Below, piece after piece: positions 35,952 through 43,692 of a stretch of DNA of 64,000 nucleotides. The stretch is from positions 124,001 to 188,000 of the forward strand of contig CAVYYV010000005.1 in the NCBI GenBank assembly GCA_963772815.1, in the 5' to 3' direction. The position numbers and the translations under genes are program-made. This DNA comes from DATFFO01 sp963772815. Its GTDB lineage: Bacteria > Actinomycetota > Acidimicrobiia > Spongiisociales > ZC4RG35. The notes beneath the pieces were generated by a model that had not been told where the DNA came from, made no database searches, and saw only the letters and a list, made by a program, of their open reading frames with translations. The stretch's first letter is position 1, and each line of letters begins with the position of its first letter.

Positions 35952-36931
35952 TAATGGCCTCCCTCGAAGTGGACCCAGTCCTTGAGGTCATCGAAGAAGA
36001 TCCCCGCCTTCCATGGATAGGCGAAGTTGAAGCCCTCGGCCCGGAACAGGACTCCCAGCATGGTCAGGGTGGCCGCCCCGGCCAGGAAGATCGTGTAGAG
36101 CATGATGGCGAACTTGCGATCGGACGGCTTGGTGGACGGATTGCGGTCTACGTAGGGGATCATCATGAACCCGAACAGGCCCACGATCGTGGGCACCGTG
36201 ACACCCGCAATCTGGGGATCGAAGTAGGACAACAGCTCCTGCAGTCCCAGGAAGTACCACGGGGCCTTGGAAGGGTTGGGGGTGAGATTGAAATTGGCCG
36301 GAGCCAGCAGCGGCGCCTGGAGGATCGTCGAGAGGATCACCAGCAAGGCGGTCATCGCCAACAGGGCTCCGAACTCCGCCAGCATCAGATGCGGCCATGT
36401 GTTGACCTTGTCGGTGGGATCGGGCTTGACCTGCTGGATGGCCCGCGCTTTGACCACGGTGAGGAGACGCTGAGTGCGCACGCCCTCGGGAGTGCCGGAG
36501 GGTGGGGCGACAGGACGGGGGCTGACCATGGCCGCCATACGCCCGTTGCCGTTGCCGGAGCCGTTCCCCGATCCGTTGCCCGTCGCCTCGGGCGACTCGG
36601 GAGGTTCCTCGGTCATGGTGGCGACGGGTGTGGGCGCCTCTTCCGCCTCGGTCTCGGCTGCGGCCGCCGGCTGCACCGGGGTCTCGGGACCGGCCTCGGC
36701 CTCGGTGGCCTCGGCGGGTTCCGCTCCCTCAGGCTGGTCTTCCTGGTCGGCGGCATGAGCCGAGGCACCCGGTTGGGGTTTGGGGGCCTCGGGTGCCTCG
36801 GCCGGAGGGGTGGGGGTAGTGGGGGGAGCCTCCCCCTTCATCTCGGCCAGCACCTGCTCCACGGGCACGCCCAACGCCTTGGCCTTCGCCTCGGCCGATC
36901 TGCGCAGAAGACTCTCTGGGATGTCGGGCAT
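35951..36931 (-). CDS. Cytochrome b C-terminal (subunit IV-like) with tagged, Pro/Ala-rich N-terminus
   Basis: 326 aa. Residues 165-326 form the subunit IV part of a split cytochrome b: PDPTDKVNTWPHLMLAEFG, PNPSKAPWYFLGLQELLSYF and three membrane helices. The Qo-site PEWY is APWY here, as in a subgroup of such proteins. The first 35 residues (MPDIPESLLRRSAEAKAKAL and on to VLAEMKGEA) form a helical tag closely resembling the N-termini of the two cbb3-like cytochromes at 40.4 and 41.2 kb. A disordered Ala/Pro/Glu region with a Gly-Asn repeat (about 36-135) joins tag and membrane part. It pairs with the b6-like gene just upstream. Confidence 0.88.
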   Translation of the reverse strand: MPDIPESLLRRSAEAKAKALGVPVEQVLAEMKGEAPPTTPTPPAEAPEAPKPQPGASAHAADQEDQPEGAEPAEATEAEAGPETPVQPAAAAETEAEEAPTPVATMTEEPPESPEATGNGSGNGSGNGNGRMAAMVSPRPVAPPSGTPEGVRTQRLLTVVKARAIQQVKPDPTDKVNTWPHLMLAEFGALLAMTALLVILSTILQAPLLAPANFNLTPNPSKAPWYFLGLQELLSYFDPQIAGVTVPTIVGLFGFMMIPYVDRNPSTKPSDRKFAIMLYTIFLAGAATLTMLGVLFRAEGFNFAYPWKAGIFFDDLKDWVHFEGGH

Positions 36932-36940
36932 GGTTGCCTC

Positions 36941-37711
36941 CTAGAGCGGACCGGACACGCCGCCGTCTTTGCGCACCCGCCAGAAGTGGACGGCCATGAA
37001 GATGACGATGATGAACGGGAAGAAAAGGACGTGGAGCACGTACCAACGTAACAAGGTGTTGGCCGAAACCACGGAACTTCCCAGCAAGGCGAACTTGACC
37101 TGGCCGCCCATCACCGGGACATAGCCGGCCATGTTGGTGCCGACGGTGACGGCCCACAGCGCCAACTGGTCCCAGGGGAGCAGGTAGCCGGTGAAGGACA
37201 GCAGCAGGGTGAGCAGCAGGAGGACGACGCCAACCACCCAGTTGAACTCACGGGGTGGCTTGTAGGCGCCGTGATAGAACACGCGGCTCATGTGGAGGAA
37301 GACGGTCAGCACCATCAGGTGGGCACCCCAGCGGTGCATGTTGCGCACCAGCGATCCGAAAGCGACGTTGGTGGAGAGGGCCTGGACGTCGGGGTAGGCC
37401 TGGGTCACCGTCGGTGTGTAATAGAACATCAGGAAGATACCGGTGATGGTGAGGAGGATGAAGAGGAAGAAGCTGAGGCCTCCCAGGCACAGGGTGTAGG
37501 ACAGCTTGACACCATGGCGCTTCACCTTGGCGGGATGCAGGTGATAGAGCACGTTGTTCATGATCACGTAGGAGCGGTTGCGGGGGCTGTCCGAGTATCC
37601 CTTCTTGAAAGGTGACCCGGGCCGCAGCACCGACTCCATGAACTGAGACCCCCGAAGGCGGTCGTTCAGCCCGGTGATCCGGTCCCTGAGGCTCGTGTTC
37701 TCGTCTGCCAT
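36941..37711 (-). CDS. Cytochrome b6-type subunit of quinol:cytochrome c reductase
   Basis: 256 aa, the four-helix haem-carrying half of cytochrome b. Haem ligands are in NMHRWGAH and FLHMSRVF (13 residues apart) and in VLHVLF and AVHFWRV (14 apart), the b6-type spacing. SYTLCLGGLSF holds a Cys at the place where b6 and firmicute relatives attach an extra haem c. YYTPTVTQAYPDVQ is also b6-like. With the separate subunit IV gene this makes a split b6-type menaquinol:cytochrome c oxidoreductase rather than the one-piece QcrB of most actinobacteria. Confidence 0.92.
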   Translation of the reverse strand: MADENTSLRDRITGLNDRLRGSQFMESVLRPGSPFKKGYSDSPRNRSYVIMNNVLYHLHPAKVKRHGVKLSYTLCLGGLSFFLFILLTITGIFLMFYYTPTVTQAYPDVQALSTNVAFGSLVRNMHRWGAHLMVLTVFLHMSRVFYHGAYKPPREFNWVVGVVLLLLTLLLSFTGYLLPWDQLALWAVTVGTNMAGYVPVMGGQVKFALLGSSVVSANTLLRWYVLHVLFFPFIIVIFMAVHFWRVRKDGGVSGPL

Positions 37712-37717
37712 CTCTCC

Positions 37718-38188
37718 TTACCAGCGCATTCCGTAGGCGTATCCGTTCTTGAAGTCCCGCTGCCCGGTGTCGACGTCCCAGGGCCTGCGATTCAGCTCAT
37801 CCATGGCCTCAACGAGACCCAGCTCAGTCGCCTGATCGGCCAACGAGCCCTCGAACTTACCAAGTGAGATGACCCCGGTCGGACATCTGTCTATGCACAG
37901 GGCACACCGGGTGCACTCGTCCTCGTCGACGATGAAGAAGCCGTAGTTCTGGGGGTCCTCACCTGGATTGTCGACGTTGACCGCCTCGGCGATGGCATCC
38001 AGAGAGAGATAGTGGATGCATTTCCAGGGGCAGATGTCGACGCACCCTTCACACAGGATGCACTCGGACTGATCGATGTGCAGGAACTGCTTGGGACGCA
38101 GCTTGTCCTTGAAATAGTCGCCCTCGACCTGGGCCAGCTGGTAATCGTCCCGGATGGGCGGCGTCTCGTCGATGACACCCCTCGGCAT
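37718..38188 (-). CDS. Ferredoxin-like 2x[4Fe-4S] protein of the b6-type operon
   Basis: 156 aa. Two cluster motifs are complete: CILCEGCVDICPWKC and CTRCALCIDRCPTGV, separated by about 35 residues. An N-terminal 35-residue arm and C-terminal tail with Trp-rich end (YAYGMRW) flank them. Such ferredoxins are not part of classical bc1 or b6f complexes, but occur in some bacterial b-type complex operons. It overlaps the upstream membrane protein gene by one base and precedes the b6 gene by 6 bp, so a subunit or electron-input role is likely. Confidence 0.82.
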   Translation of the reverse strand: MPRGVIDETPPIRDDYQLAQVEGDYFKDKLRPKQFLHIDQSECILCEGCVDICPWKCIHYLSLDAIAEAVNVDNPGEDPQNYGFFIVDEDECTRCALCIDRCPTGVISLGKFEGSLADQATELGLVEAMDELNRRPWDVDTGQRDFKNGYAYGMRW

Positions 38189-38817
38189 CAGGATCCCCTG
38201 ACCAGAGGTCGACCGTAGGGGGAGATCTTCTCAGGCTTCTCGGCCCTGGCGGGAGGCTCCTTGCCGATGTCCTGGATCTTGTAGGCGAATAAAGCCGCAC
38301 CAACCAGAACGGTGAGGTTGTAGCCCATCGCGATGGCGTCCTTGATCACACCCCAGCTGATGTCGAGCTGGTTGCCCAGCACCAGCCAGGGAGGGAGGGT
38401 GAAAGCGATGCGCTGGTTGGTCCAGTTGAGGTCGGTCTGAGAGAGGTTGAGCCACTCGGAAGGGACGATGCCGAACATCAGGACCAGCTCGAGCCAAACC
38501 AGGAAGGCAGTGAAGGCCGCCCGGGACCAGGTCATGGGCCGACCCAGCACGAAGGCGAGCATCGCTCCGCCGAGCATGAGCTGGGCGCCCACGAATACGA
38601 CGATGTAACCGATCGACTTGGGGAACCATCCCCGGGGCATCCAGTTGAAGTAATCGATGACCACCGGCTGTTCGACGCCGTTGACCATCCGGGTCTGCGG
38701 GAAGTGGGCCCAGTGGATGATGAACACACCCAGAGCGATGGCCACGAATCCAACAACCAGGGCCGTCCAGCCGTAGCGGCTTTTCTGCTGTTCGGTGAGA
38801 GCACCGAGTCGATACAT
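38188..38817 (-). CDS. Membrane protein, first gene of the b6-type operon
   Basis: 209 aa from the ATG at 38815-38817 (GGAG eight bases upstream); longer frames run into the divergent promoter. Four membrane helices are visible (about 18-37, 58-78, 90-110, 165-185). The loop after the first helix contains HWAHFPQTRMVNGVEQ. I know no named family. The position before a ferredoxin and cytochrome b suggests a membrane anchor or assembly subunit of the complex. Confidence 0.6.
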   Translation of the reverse strand: MYRLGALTEQQKSRYGWTALVVGFVAIALGVFIIHWAHFPQTRMVNGVEQPVVIDYFNWMPRGWFPKSIGYIVVFVGAQLMLGGAMLAFVLGRPMTWSRAAFTAFLVWLELVLMFGIVPSEWLNLSQTDLNWTNQRIAFTLPPWLVLGNQLDISWGVIKDAIAMGYNLTVLVGAALFAYKIQDIGKEPPARAEKPEKISPYGRPLVRGS

Positions 38818-38977
38818 CTCGCGAGCTCCAGAGCGAGTCGTCCGTTGGGCCTGTTCTACCACACTCACGCGGCCGGGCAGAATTTTCCACCCTCTACCTG
38901 CGGGAATGGCTCGGCGTCCGAATCGGGAGGCCGACGATGCACACGTTATGCTCCCGCCGACGACACCAAGGAGACAA
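38818..38977. promoter_or_regulatory. Divergent promoter region between b6-type and cbb3-like operons
   Basis: 160 bp separate the two operons. AAGGAG stands five bases before the GTG of the plus-strand operon. Candidate -10 boxes are TATGCT on the plus strand near 38,947 and TAGAAC on the minus strand near 38,856. No Rex-type palindrome is apparent. The two operons may be controlled together. Confidence 0.4.
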
Positions 38978-40414
38978 GTGGCTGCCACCGCCACGGACAT
39001 CCGATCATTGATGCGGGCCAACCGGACCGAACCCGACAGCGAAGCGGTTGCCCATGTGGTCACCGCCACGATCTTCCTCGCCGTGACCGTCGTAGGGGCA
39101 GCCATCGGGCTGATCTCGATGAGCTTCCCCTTCTTCGTTCCACTCGGCTACGGGATCGTCCGTGCCATCACCATGCTGGCCGCCTACATCGGGTTCGGAG
39201 CGGTAGCCGTCATCGGAGGGGCCTACTTCGTCCTCCCTCGTCTCACCGGAGCACCCCTCTGGAACGAGCAATTGGCCCGTGTCGGCCTCCTGTTGATCGT
39301 GGCGTCGGTCGTGGCGGGCATCGTGGTGGTCGGGGTGGGCCTCGGAGACGGCAACGAGGCGCTGGCGTTGCCCTGGTGGATCGACCTCCCCATGCTGATC
39401 GGCCTCGCCATCCCGGCCCTGGTGGCCGTGAATACGGTTCGGCACCGTGCCGAGGGTCGCAGCTACGTCACCATTCCCTACGTGGTGACCGCCCTCGTGG
39501 CGCTCCCACTTCTGTATCTGGTGGGGAACATCCCCGGCCTCACCTCGGTTGCCACGACGCTCGGTGACCTCTTCTTCTCTTCTTCGTTCCTGATCGCCGG
39601 AGTGCTCTTGGCGTCGATCGGCCTTGTGTACTACGCCGTCGTCAAGCAGTCGGATCGACCACTGGCCGGTCGCCAGCTGGCGCAGGTCGGCTTCTGGTCG
39701 CTGCTGTTCGGTGCCGCGTGGATGGGGATCGATCAGATCACGTCGGGGCCGGTGCCGGACTGGCTGGGAGCGGTGGCCTCGGTGCTGGGCCTGGCATTTC
39801 CCGCCGGCCTGCTCGCCACCGCCGCCAACCTCGTGGCAACCGTTGACCGCCGAACCGACGGTGACTGGGACCCGGTCGTGACCACGGCCGTATCGGGGAC
39901 TCTGCTTGGCGTGGCGGTGGCCACACTCAGCGCCATAGGTGGATTCCGCTCCGCATCGACTCTCTTGGCCTTCACGCCCTTCTGGGAGGCCATCACCTAT
40001 GGCTTGGTCCTAGGTGTGATCCCGCTGCTCACTGCCAGCTGGATGTTCCACGCCCTGCCCCGGATGACCGGACGGAAGCTCTTCTCCGCCGACCTGGCCC
40101 GCCGCCACGTCCGCTTGACGGTCTGGGGAACCGGAGGCCTGGTGCTGTTGCTGGGGCTGGGTGGGTTGGTGATGGGGTACTCGTGGGCCGGCGGTGGCTT
40201 CACCGGCGCATTTACCGCGGTCGGGGACGGGTGGGCTGCGGCCACGTCGACGGCCAAGGTCTTCGTCGGCCTGGGCATCATCGCCGGCCTGGTGGCGGTG
40301 GCAGGAGACCTAACGCTCATATCGCTCGTGCTCAGGACTCTCACCCGGGGAGATGTGACCACCCAGGAGGTGCTGGTCACCCATCTCGCCGATGAGGGAG
40401 CGGTCCATGAGTGA
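38978..40414 (+). CDS. cbb3-oxidase subunit I (CcoN)-like protein lacking haem/copper ligands
   Basis: 478 aa with about twelve membrane helices, the normal length of CcoN. The CcoN-type motifs between helices are kept: YFVLPRLTGAPLWNEQLA, YYAVVKQSDRPLAGRQLAQV, LPDWLG-like VPDWLGAVASVLGLAFPAG and LPRMTGRKLFSADLARRH. The histidines that bind the low-spin haem, high-spin haem and CuB are gone: the GHN segment reads SSSFLIA, the HH pair reads DQITS, and the GHVHSG region is absent. Only six His occur, none as a helix pair. It cannot be a normal O2-reducing subunit and may be a structural anchor for the two downstream cytochromes. GTG start with AAGGAG; overlaps the next gene by 8 bp. Confidence 0.78.
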   Translation: MAATATDIRSLMRANRTEPDSEAVAHVVTATIFLAVTVVGAAIGLISMSFPFFVPLGYGIVRAITMLAAYIGFGAVAVIGGAYFVLPRLTGAPLWNEQLARVGLLLIVASVVAGIVVVGVGLGDGNEALALPWWIDLPMLIGLAIPALVAVNTVRHRAEGRSYVTIPYVVTALVALPLLYLVGNIPGLTSVATTLGDLFFSSSFLIAGVLLASIGLVYYAVVKQSDRPLAGRQLAQVGFWSLLFGAAWMGIDQITSGPVPDWLGAVASVLGLAFPAGLLATAANLVATVDRRTDGDWDPVVTTAVSGTLLGVAVATLSAIGGFRSASTLLAFTPFWEAITYGLVLGVIPLLTASWMFHALPRMTGRKLFSADLARRHVRLTVWGTGGLVLLLGLGGLVMGYSWAGGGFTGAFTAVGDGWAAATSTAKVFVGLGIIAGLVAVAGDLTLISLVLRTLTRGDVTTQEVLVTHLADEGAVHE

Positions 40415-40700
40415 TCAGCTCAGCGCCGCTGCCCAGGCCCTCGGGGTGCCCGAGGCCATAGTCGAGCGCTCCGCCCGAGCCCGCGCCGAAGCGAGCGGTC
40501 AGTCCTACGAAGACGTACTCGCCGCCTGGGCCGGCGGGGAGGCCATCGCCGCCGCACCCACCGCACCCTCCGAAGAAGCCGAAACCCCCACCCAGGCTCC
40601 CGCCGAGACACCGCCCACCGAGACTCCAGCCGCCGCCCCGACCCAGCCCTCCGCACCCGCCACCCCGGCCGAACCCACCGAAGCCCCCCGCCCGGCGGCG
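40406..40700 (+). repeat. 295-bp perfect direct repeat, copy 1
   Basis: Identical to 41197-41491 as far as I can read, from CATGAGTGATCAG to the GCCCGGCGGCG end. Offset is 791 bp. It covers the helical tag and Ala/Pro linker of two adjacent cytochrome genes, in frame in both. Confidence 0.93.
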
Positions 40701-41201
40701 ACCGTGGCCGGTGCCAACGGGCGCCCCCCGGTCCTCGATGCTCCACCGGACCGACCTCTGGTTCCCGTCCTGGGCGGCATTGGGGTTCTGATCCTCACCA
40801 TCCTCCTCGGCTTCGTGTTTCCTGCCTTGCCCGCGGCCAGCGACCAGGTACGGTCCTCCGAGGTCCCCTTCAGCGCGCAGGCCCTGGACGGCCGGACCGT
40901 CTATCTTCACGCGGGATGCGCCTCGTGCCACACCCAGGCCATTCGACCCGTAGTGGCCGACGTCGGCCTCGGCCCGGTGACCTTCTCGGACACCAATCAG
41001 ATCCTGGGTTTCCGGCGTCTGGGCCCGGATCTGGCCGACGTGGGCAGCCGGCTGGACTCGGATCAGATCTCGGCCGTCCTCACAGGGGGAACCCACCCGT
41101 CGATGCCTCTGTCGAGCTCGGCCGTGAATGACCTCATCGCCTATCTGAGCGAATCGATAGCACCCAAGGCCGTGGGCGTGGCACAGGGAGGCCAGTCATG
41201 A
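40407..41201 (+). CDS. CcoO-like monohaem cytochrome c with N-terminal helical tag
   Basis: 264 aa. Residues 1-46 are a helical tag (LGVPEAIVERSARARAEASG, then EDVLAAWAGGEA), 47-98 an Ala/Pro/Thr-rich linker and about 115-135 one membrane helix. The cytochrome domain has GCASCHTQAIRP (Cys171, Cys174, His175), the CcoO (FixO) signature, followed by PVVADVGLGPVTF, LGFRRLGPDLADVGSR and the Met ligand in HPSMPLS. In true cbb3 oxidases CcoO feeds electrons to CcoN. The ATGAGTGA junction with the previous gene and ATGA with the next show coupled translation. The first 295 bases are identical to those of the next gene. Confidence 0.87.
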   Translation: MSDQLSAAAQALGVPEAIVERSARARAEASGQSYEDVLAAWAGGEAIAAAPTAPSEEAETPTQAPAETPPTETPAAAPTQPSAPATPAEPTEAPRPAATVAGANGRPPVLDAPPDRPLVPVLGGIGVLILTILLGFVFPALPAASDQVRSSEVPFSAQALDGRTVYLHAGCASCHTQAIRPVVADVGLGPVTFSDTNQILGFRRLGPDLADVGSRLDSDQISAVLTGGTHPSMPLSSSAVNDLIAYLSESIAPKAVGVAQGGQS

Positions 41202-41491
41202 GTGATCAGCTCAGCGCCGCTGCCCAGGCCCTCGGGGTGCCCGAGGCCATAGTCGAGCGCTCCGCCCGAGCCCGCGCCGAAGCGAGCGGTCAGTCCTACG
41301 AAGACGTACTCGCCGCCTGGGCCGGCGGGGAGGCCATCGCCGCCGCACCCACCGCACCCTCCGAAGAAGCCGAAACCCCCACCCAGGCTCCCGCCGAGAC
41401 ACCGCCCACCGAGACTCCAGCCGCCGCCCCGACCCAGCCCTCCGCACCCGCCACCCCGGCCGAACCCACCGAAGCCCCCCGCCCGGCGGCG
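41197..41491 (+). repeat. 295-bp perfect direct repeat, copy 2
   Basis: Second copy of the repeat at 40406-40700. Identity even at third codon positions points to recent duplication or continuing gene conversion, while the flanking cytochrome domains are unrelated in detail. Confidence 0.93.
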
Positions 41492-42223
41492 GCCACCCCT
41501 CCCCCCGCTCCGGAGCGGGTTTCTCCGGAGGAAGCTCTCGAGTACCCGGTCGTGGTGACCGTTCCTACGGCCGGAATCAAGGAGCGCACCGCCTTCTCGA
41601 TGCCTGCCTGGCTGGGAGTGCTGCTGCTCATCCTGCCCGCCTTCGGGTTGATCCATCTGGCGCTGGGCGCCAGCACCGCATGCGGAACCGGCACGAACCT
41701 CAAGGTGGATCGGGTGAGCGGCATCGTCCAGAACTGTGACGGCTCTCCGTTCGAGGGTCGGGGCGCGGGAGGCGGCGGCGTCGACTACATCGCACAAGGC
41801 CAGCAGATCTATGCCAACTGCGCCGGTTGCCACGGCCCCCAGGGGCAGGGGCAGGGAGCATTCCCGGCCCTGACCAGCATCCTGAACGTGTTCGCATCCT
41901 GCTCCGACCACATCGAGTGGGTCACACTGGGCTCGGCGGGGTTCACCTCCGCCGGCCGGACCACCTTCGGAGACAACAACCAGCCCGTCAACGGGGGCAT
42001 GCCGTCGTGGGGCAAGTCGCTCAGTGACATGCAGATCGCAGAAGTGGTGGCCTTCGAGCGGGTGCGACTGGCGGGGGGCAACCAGGATCAGGTGCTGGCC
42101 GATTGCGGTTTGGTTCAGCCAACCGAAACCACGGTGGCCGGTGGCGGCACCGAGACGACCGTGGCCGGCCAGTCGGCCACTACGGCGACCACGTCGGGCA
42201 CCGAGGCCATGGCCTCACACTGA
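41198..42223 (+). CDS. CcoP-like monohaem cytochrome c with identical N-terminal tag
   Basis: 341 aa. The first 98 residues equal those of the preceding gene exactly, then the sequences separate. One membrane helix follows (about 143-163) and then a periplasmic cytochrome c domain with YANCAGCHGPQGQGQG (Cys208, Cys211, His212) and the Met ligand in NGGMPSWG. A Thr/Gly-rich tail (TETTVAGGGTETTVAGQ) ends the protein. It resembles the cytochrome of photosystem-free aa3/cbb3-type chains more than dihaem CcoP, since only one haem motif is present. Its end overlaps the convergent glutaredoxin gene by 9 bp. Confidence 0.82.
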   Translation: MSDQLSAAAQALGVPEAIVERSARARAEASGQSYEDVLAAWAGGEAIAAAPTAPSEEAETPTQAPAETPPTETPAAAPTQPSAPATPAEPTEAPRPAAATPPPAPERVSPEEALEYPVVVTVPTAGIKERTAFSMPAWLGVLLLILPAFGLIHLALGASTACGTGTNLKVDRVSGIVQNCDGSPFEGRGAGGGGVDYIAQGQQIYANCAGCHGPQGQGQGAFPALTSILNVFASCSDHIEWVTLGSAGFTSAGRTTFGDNNQPVNGGMPSWGKSLSDMQIAEVVAFERVRLAGGNQDQVLADCGLVQPTETTVAGGGTETTVAGQSATTATTSGTEAMASH

Positions 42224-42490
42224 TCGGCGCCGGGCCGCACGCCGCGCCGCACGGACCGCCTTCCGCAACCCTCTCTCTTCGATCCTGGTCTCGGCTAGAA
42301 CCGTGCCCGCTGAATCCAGAACCACCGGTACCCGATAGACATAGAGCCGCACGAGGTCGTCGTCGTCATCCATCTCCACCACCTGAAGAGGCACACGCAG
42401 ACGACGACTGACCCTGGCCACGACTGGCAGGGCTTCTTCACATAGATGGCACCCCTCGTGGGTGACGAAGGTGAGAGAAAAATCGTTCAA
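42215..42490 (-). CDS. Glutaredoxin-like thioredoxin-fold protein
   Basis: 91 aa. THEGCHLCEEALPV holds a CxxC redox pair on the first helix, and YRVPVVLDSAG has the cis-Pro of the thioredoxin fold. The family (DUF836/glutaredoxin-like) is short and cytoplasmic. The C-terminus is a basic helix (RAARRAARRRSV). It overlaps the convergent cytochrome gene by 9 bp. In a mycothiol-making actinobacterium it may act as a mycoredoxin-like reductase, but the CHLC active site differs from the CGYC-type of mycoredoxins. Confidence 0.78.
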   Translation of the reverse strand: MNDFSLTFVTHEGCHLCEEALPVVARVSRRLRVPLQVVEMDDDDDLVRLYVYRVPVVLDSAGTVLAETRIEERGLRKAVRAARRAARRRSV

Positions 42491-42513
42491 GATTCATTAA
42501 CCCCTCGCCGATG

Positions 42514-42665
42514 TACACTGGCAGCGAGAGAGGCACAAGCTCCGCCAATCATGCCAGGGCACGTTCTTAAGACCCTAGGTGTGATCGGATAGCCTCCCAG
42601 CCCGCCCCACGGCGGAGCACTCTCTCGATAGACGAGGCCCCCATCGCCCAAACGGGGGCCTCGTC
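42514..42665 (+). ncRNA. Candidate structured small RNA
   Basis: On the plus strand, four helices nest in one hairpin: CGAGAGAG 42525-42532 with CTCTCTCG 42620-42627; GCTCCGCC 42539-42546 with GGCGGAGC 42611-42618; ATCATGCC 42548-42555 with GGTGTGAT 42578-42585 (including two G-U pairs); and AGGG/CCCT at 42556 and 42573. A terminator hairpin follows at once. A TACACT box at 42514-42519 could be the -10. The two G-U pairs would be C-A mismatches on the minus strand, which favours plus-strand transcription. I could not match it to 6S, SRP, tmRNA or a known riboswitch. Confidence 0.5.
42631..42665. terminator. Strong terminator hairpin
   Basis: GACGAGGCCCCC (42631-42642) pairs perfectly with GGGGGCCTCGTC (42654-42665) over 12 bp, with an 11-base loop. 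It would end the candidate RNA on the plus strand, and also the adenosyltransferase transcript on the minus strand. There is no U-run. Confidence 0.75.
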
Positions 42666-42718
42666 GCGTGAGGACCCTCACCACTCGTTACGCTGCGCCA
42701 ATGCGACCGGCCACAGCT

Positions 42719-43619
42719 CTAGTCGTCGTCTTCTTGCTGGCTCTGATCGTGGCGGCCGGAGTCATCTGGCTCATTCGCATCTGAGCCGGCCCGCTCCCCG
42801 CCCTTCGGAGGGGGCGCTCCGACCACGGCGATGGGCACTCCTTCTGTCACGGCCAGGGCCTCGTCGGCCCTCCCTCCCCGCACCGCCAAGGCCAGCATTC
42901 CGCTCGAATCGACGTGAAGAAGAGCGTCGCCCTGTCCGACTGCGCCGTAGGTTCGCACCCAGGGGACCTGGTGCAGGCGGGGCCCGATCTTGACCGTGAC
43001 GACGCCGCCCTCTCTCACTCCCACCTGGGCCAGGTCCTCGGGTGCCAGATTCGTCTGGGCATTACCGAAGTGATCCACCCACCACACCTGACCCTGCACG
43101 GATCCACGCGAAGCGTCGGGGAGAGGCAAGAGAAGTGGAGTGACGGAATCGGGGTCGAGCACCGATCCCAGGTCGTCGATGGCCGCCTCGCCCGAGGCCA
43201 GCAGGCCGGCGGCCGGAGCGAAGACGTCCCGTCCTGCGAACGTGGCGCCGTTGGATGGGATCCGCGCCTCCTCGTTGTCGAGAGAGACTATGCGGGTAGC
43301 ACCGCCCACCATGGCCACCGCCGGAGATAGCAACCCGTTGTCCGGTCCCACGAAATACCCGGCCCGGGTCTCGGCGGCTAAGGCCCCTCGCTCCGTCCCC
43401 ACTCCCGGATCGACCACCGCCAGGATCACGCCGTGGGGGAGATACTGAACGCTGCGCGTCAGAGCGAGGGCCCCGGCTCTCACATCGCCGCGAGCTATGC
43501 CATGTGTGACGTCGATGACAGCGCGATTCAGGGGCCATAGTGGCCAACACCCCGTGAACGACACCGACGAATTCATCGCCCAGGCCGAAGTCGGAAAGAA
43601 AGGAGATGGGCAGGCTCAT
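42719..43619 (-). CDS. SAM hydroxide adenosyltransferase (DUF62), frame broken at 43,531-43,534
   Basis: The N-terminus is read in one frame from ATG 43617-43619 (MSLPISFLSDFGLGDEFVGV, VHGVLATMA) and the rest in another (NRAVIDVTHGIARGDVRAGA, VVDPGVGTERGALA, YFVGPDNGLLSP, VDHFGNAQTNL). Family members have both parts in one chain, with the active-site Asp of SDFG and the Asp-Arg-His set. Removing one C from the CCCC run (GGGG at 43531-43534 on the plus strand) restores it. The enzyme splits SAM with water into adenosine and methionine. The acidic C-terminal tail (SQQEDDD) is not conserved. Sequencing error is the simplest cause of the frame break. Confidence 0.82.
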
Positions 43620-43692
43620 GCAGGCGTCACGGTAGCCCTGGCCAATCGATGGCCGGCCGGGGTCGAGATGGCCGTCCCTATGCTGATCAGGG

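Noticed and set aside
40406..41491. Direct repeat as a possible insertion sequence or CRISPR
   Set aside because: Only two copies, each in frame at the start of a cytochrome gene; no inverted ends, transposase or spacer pattern.
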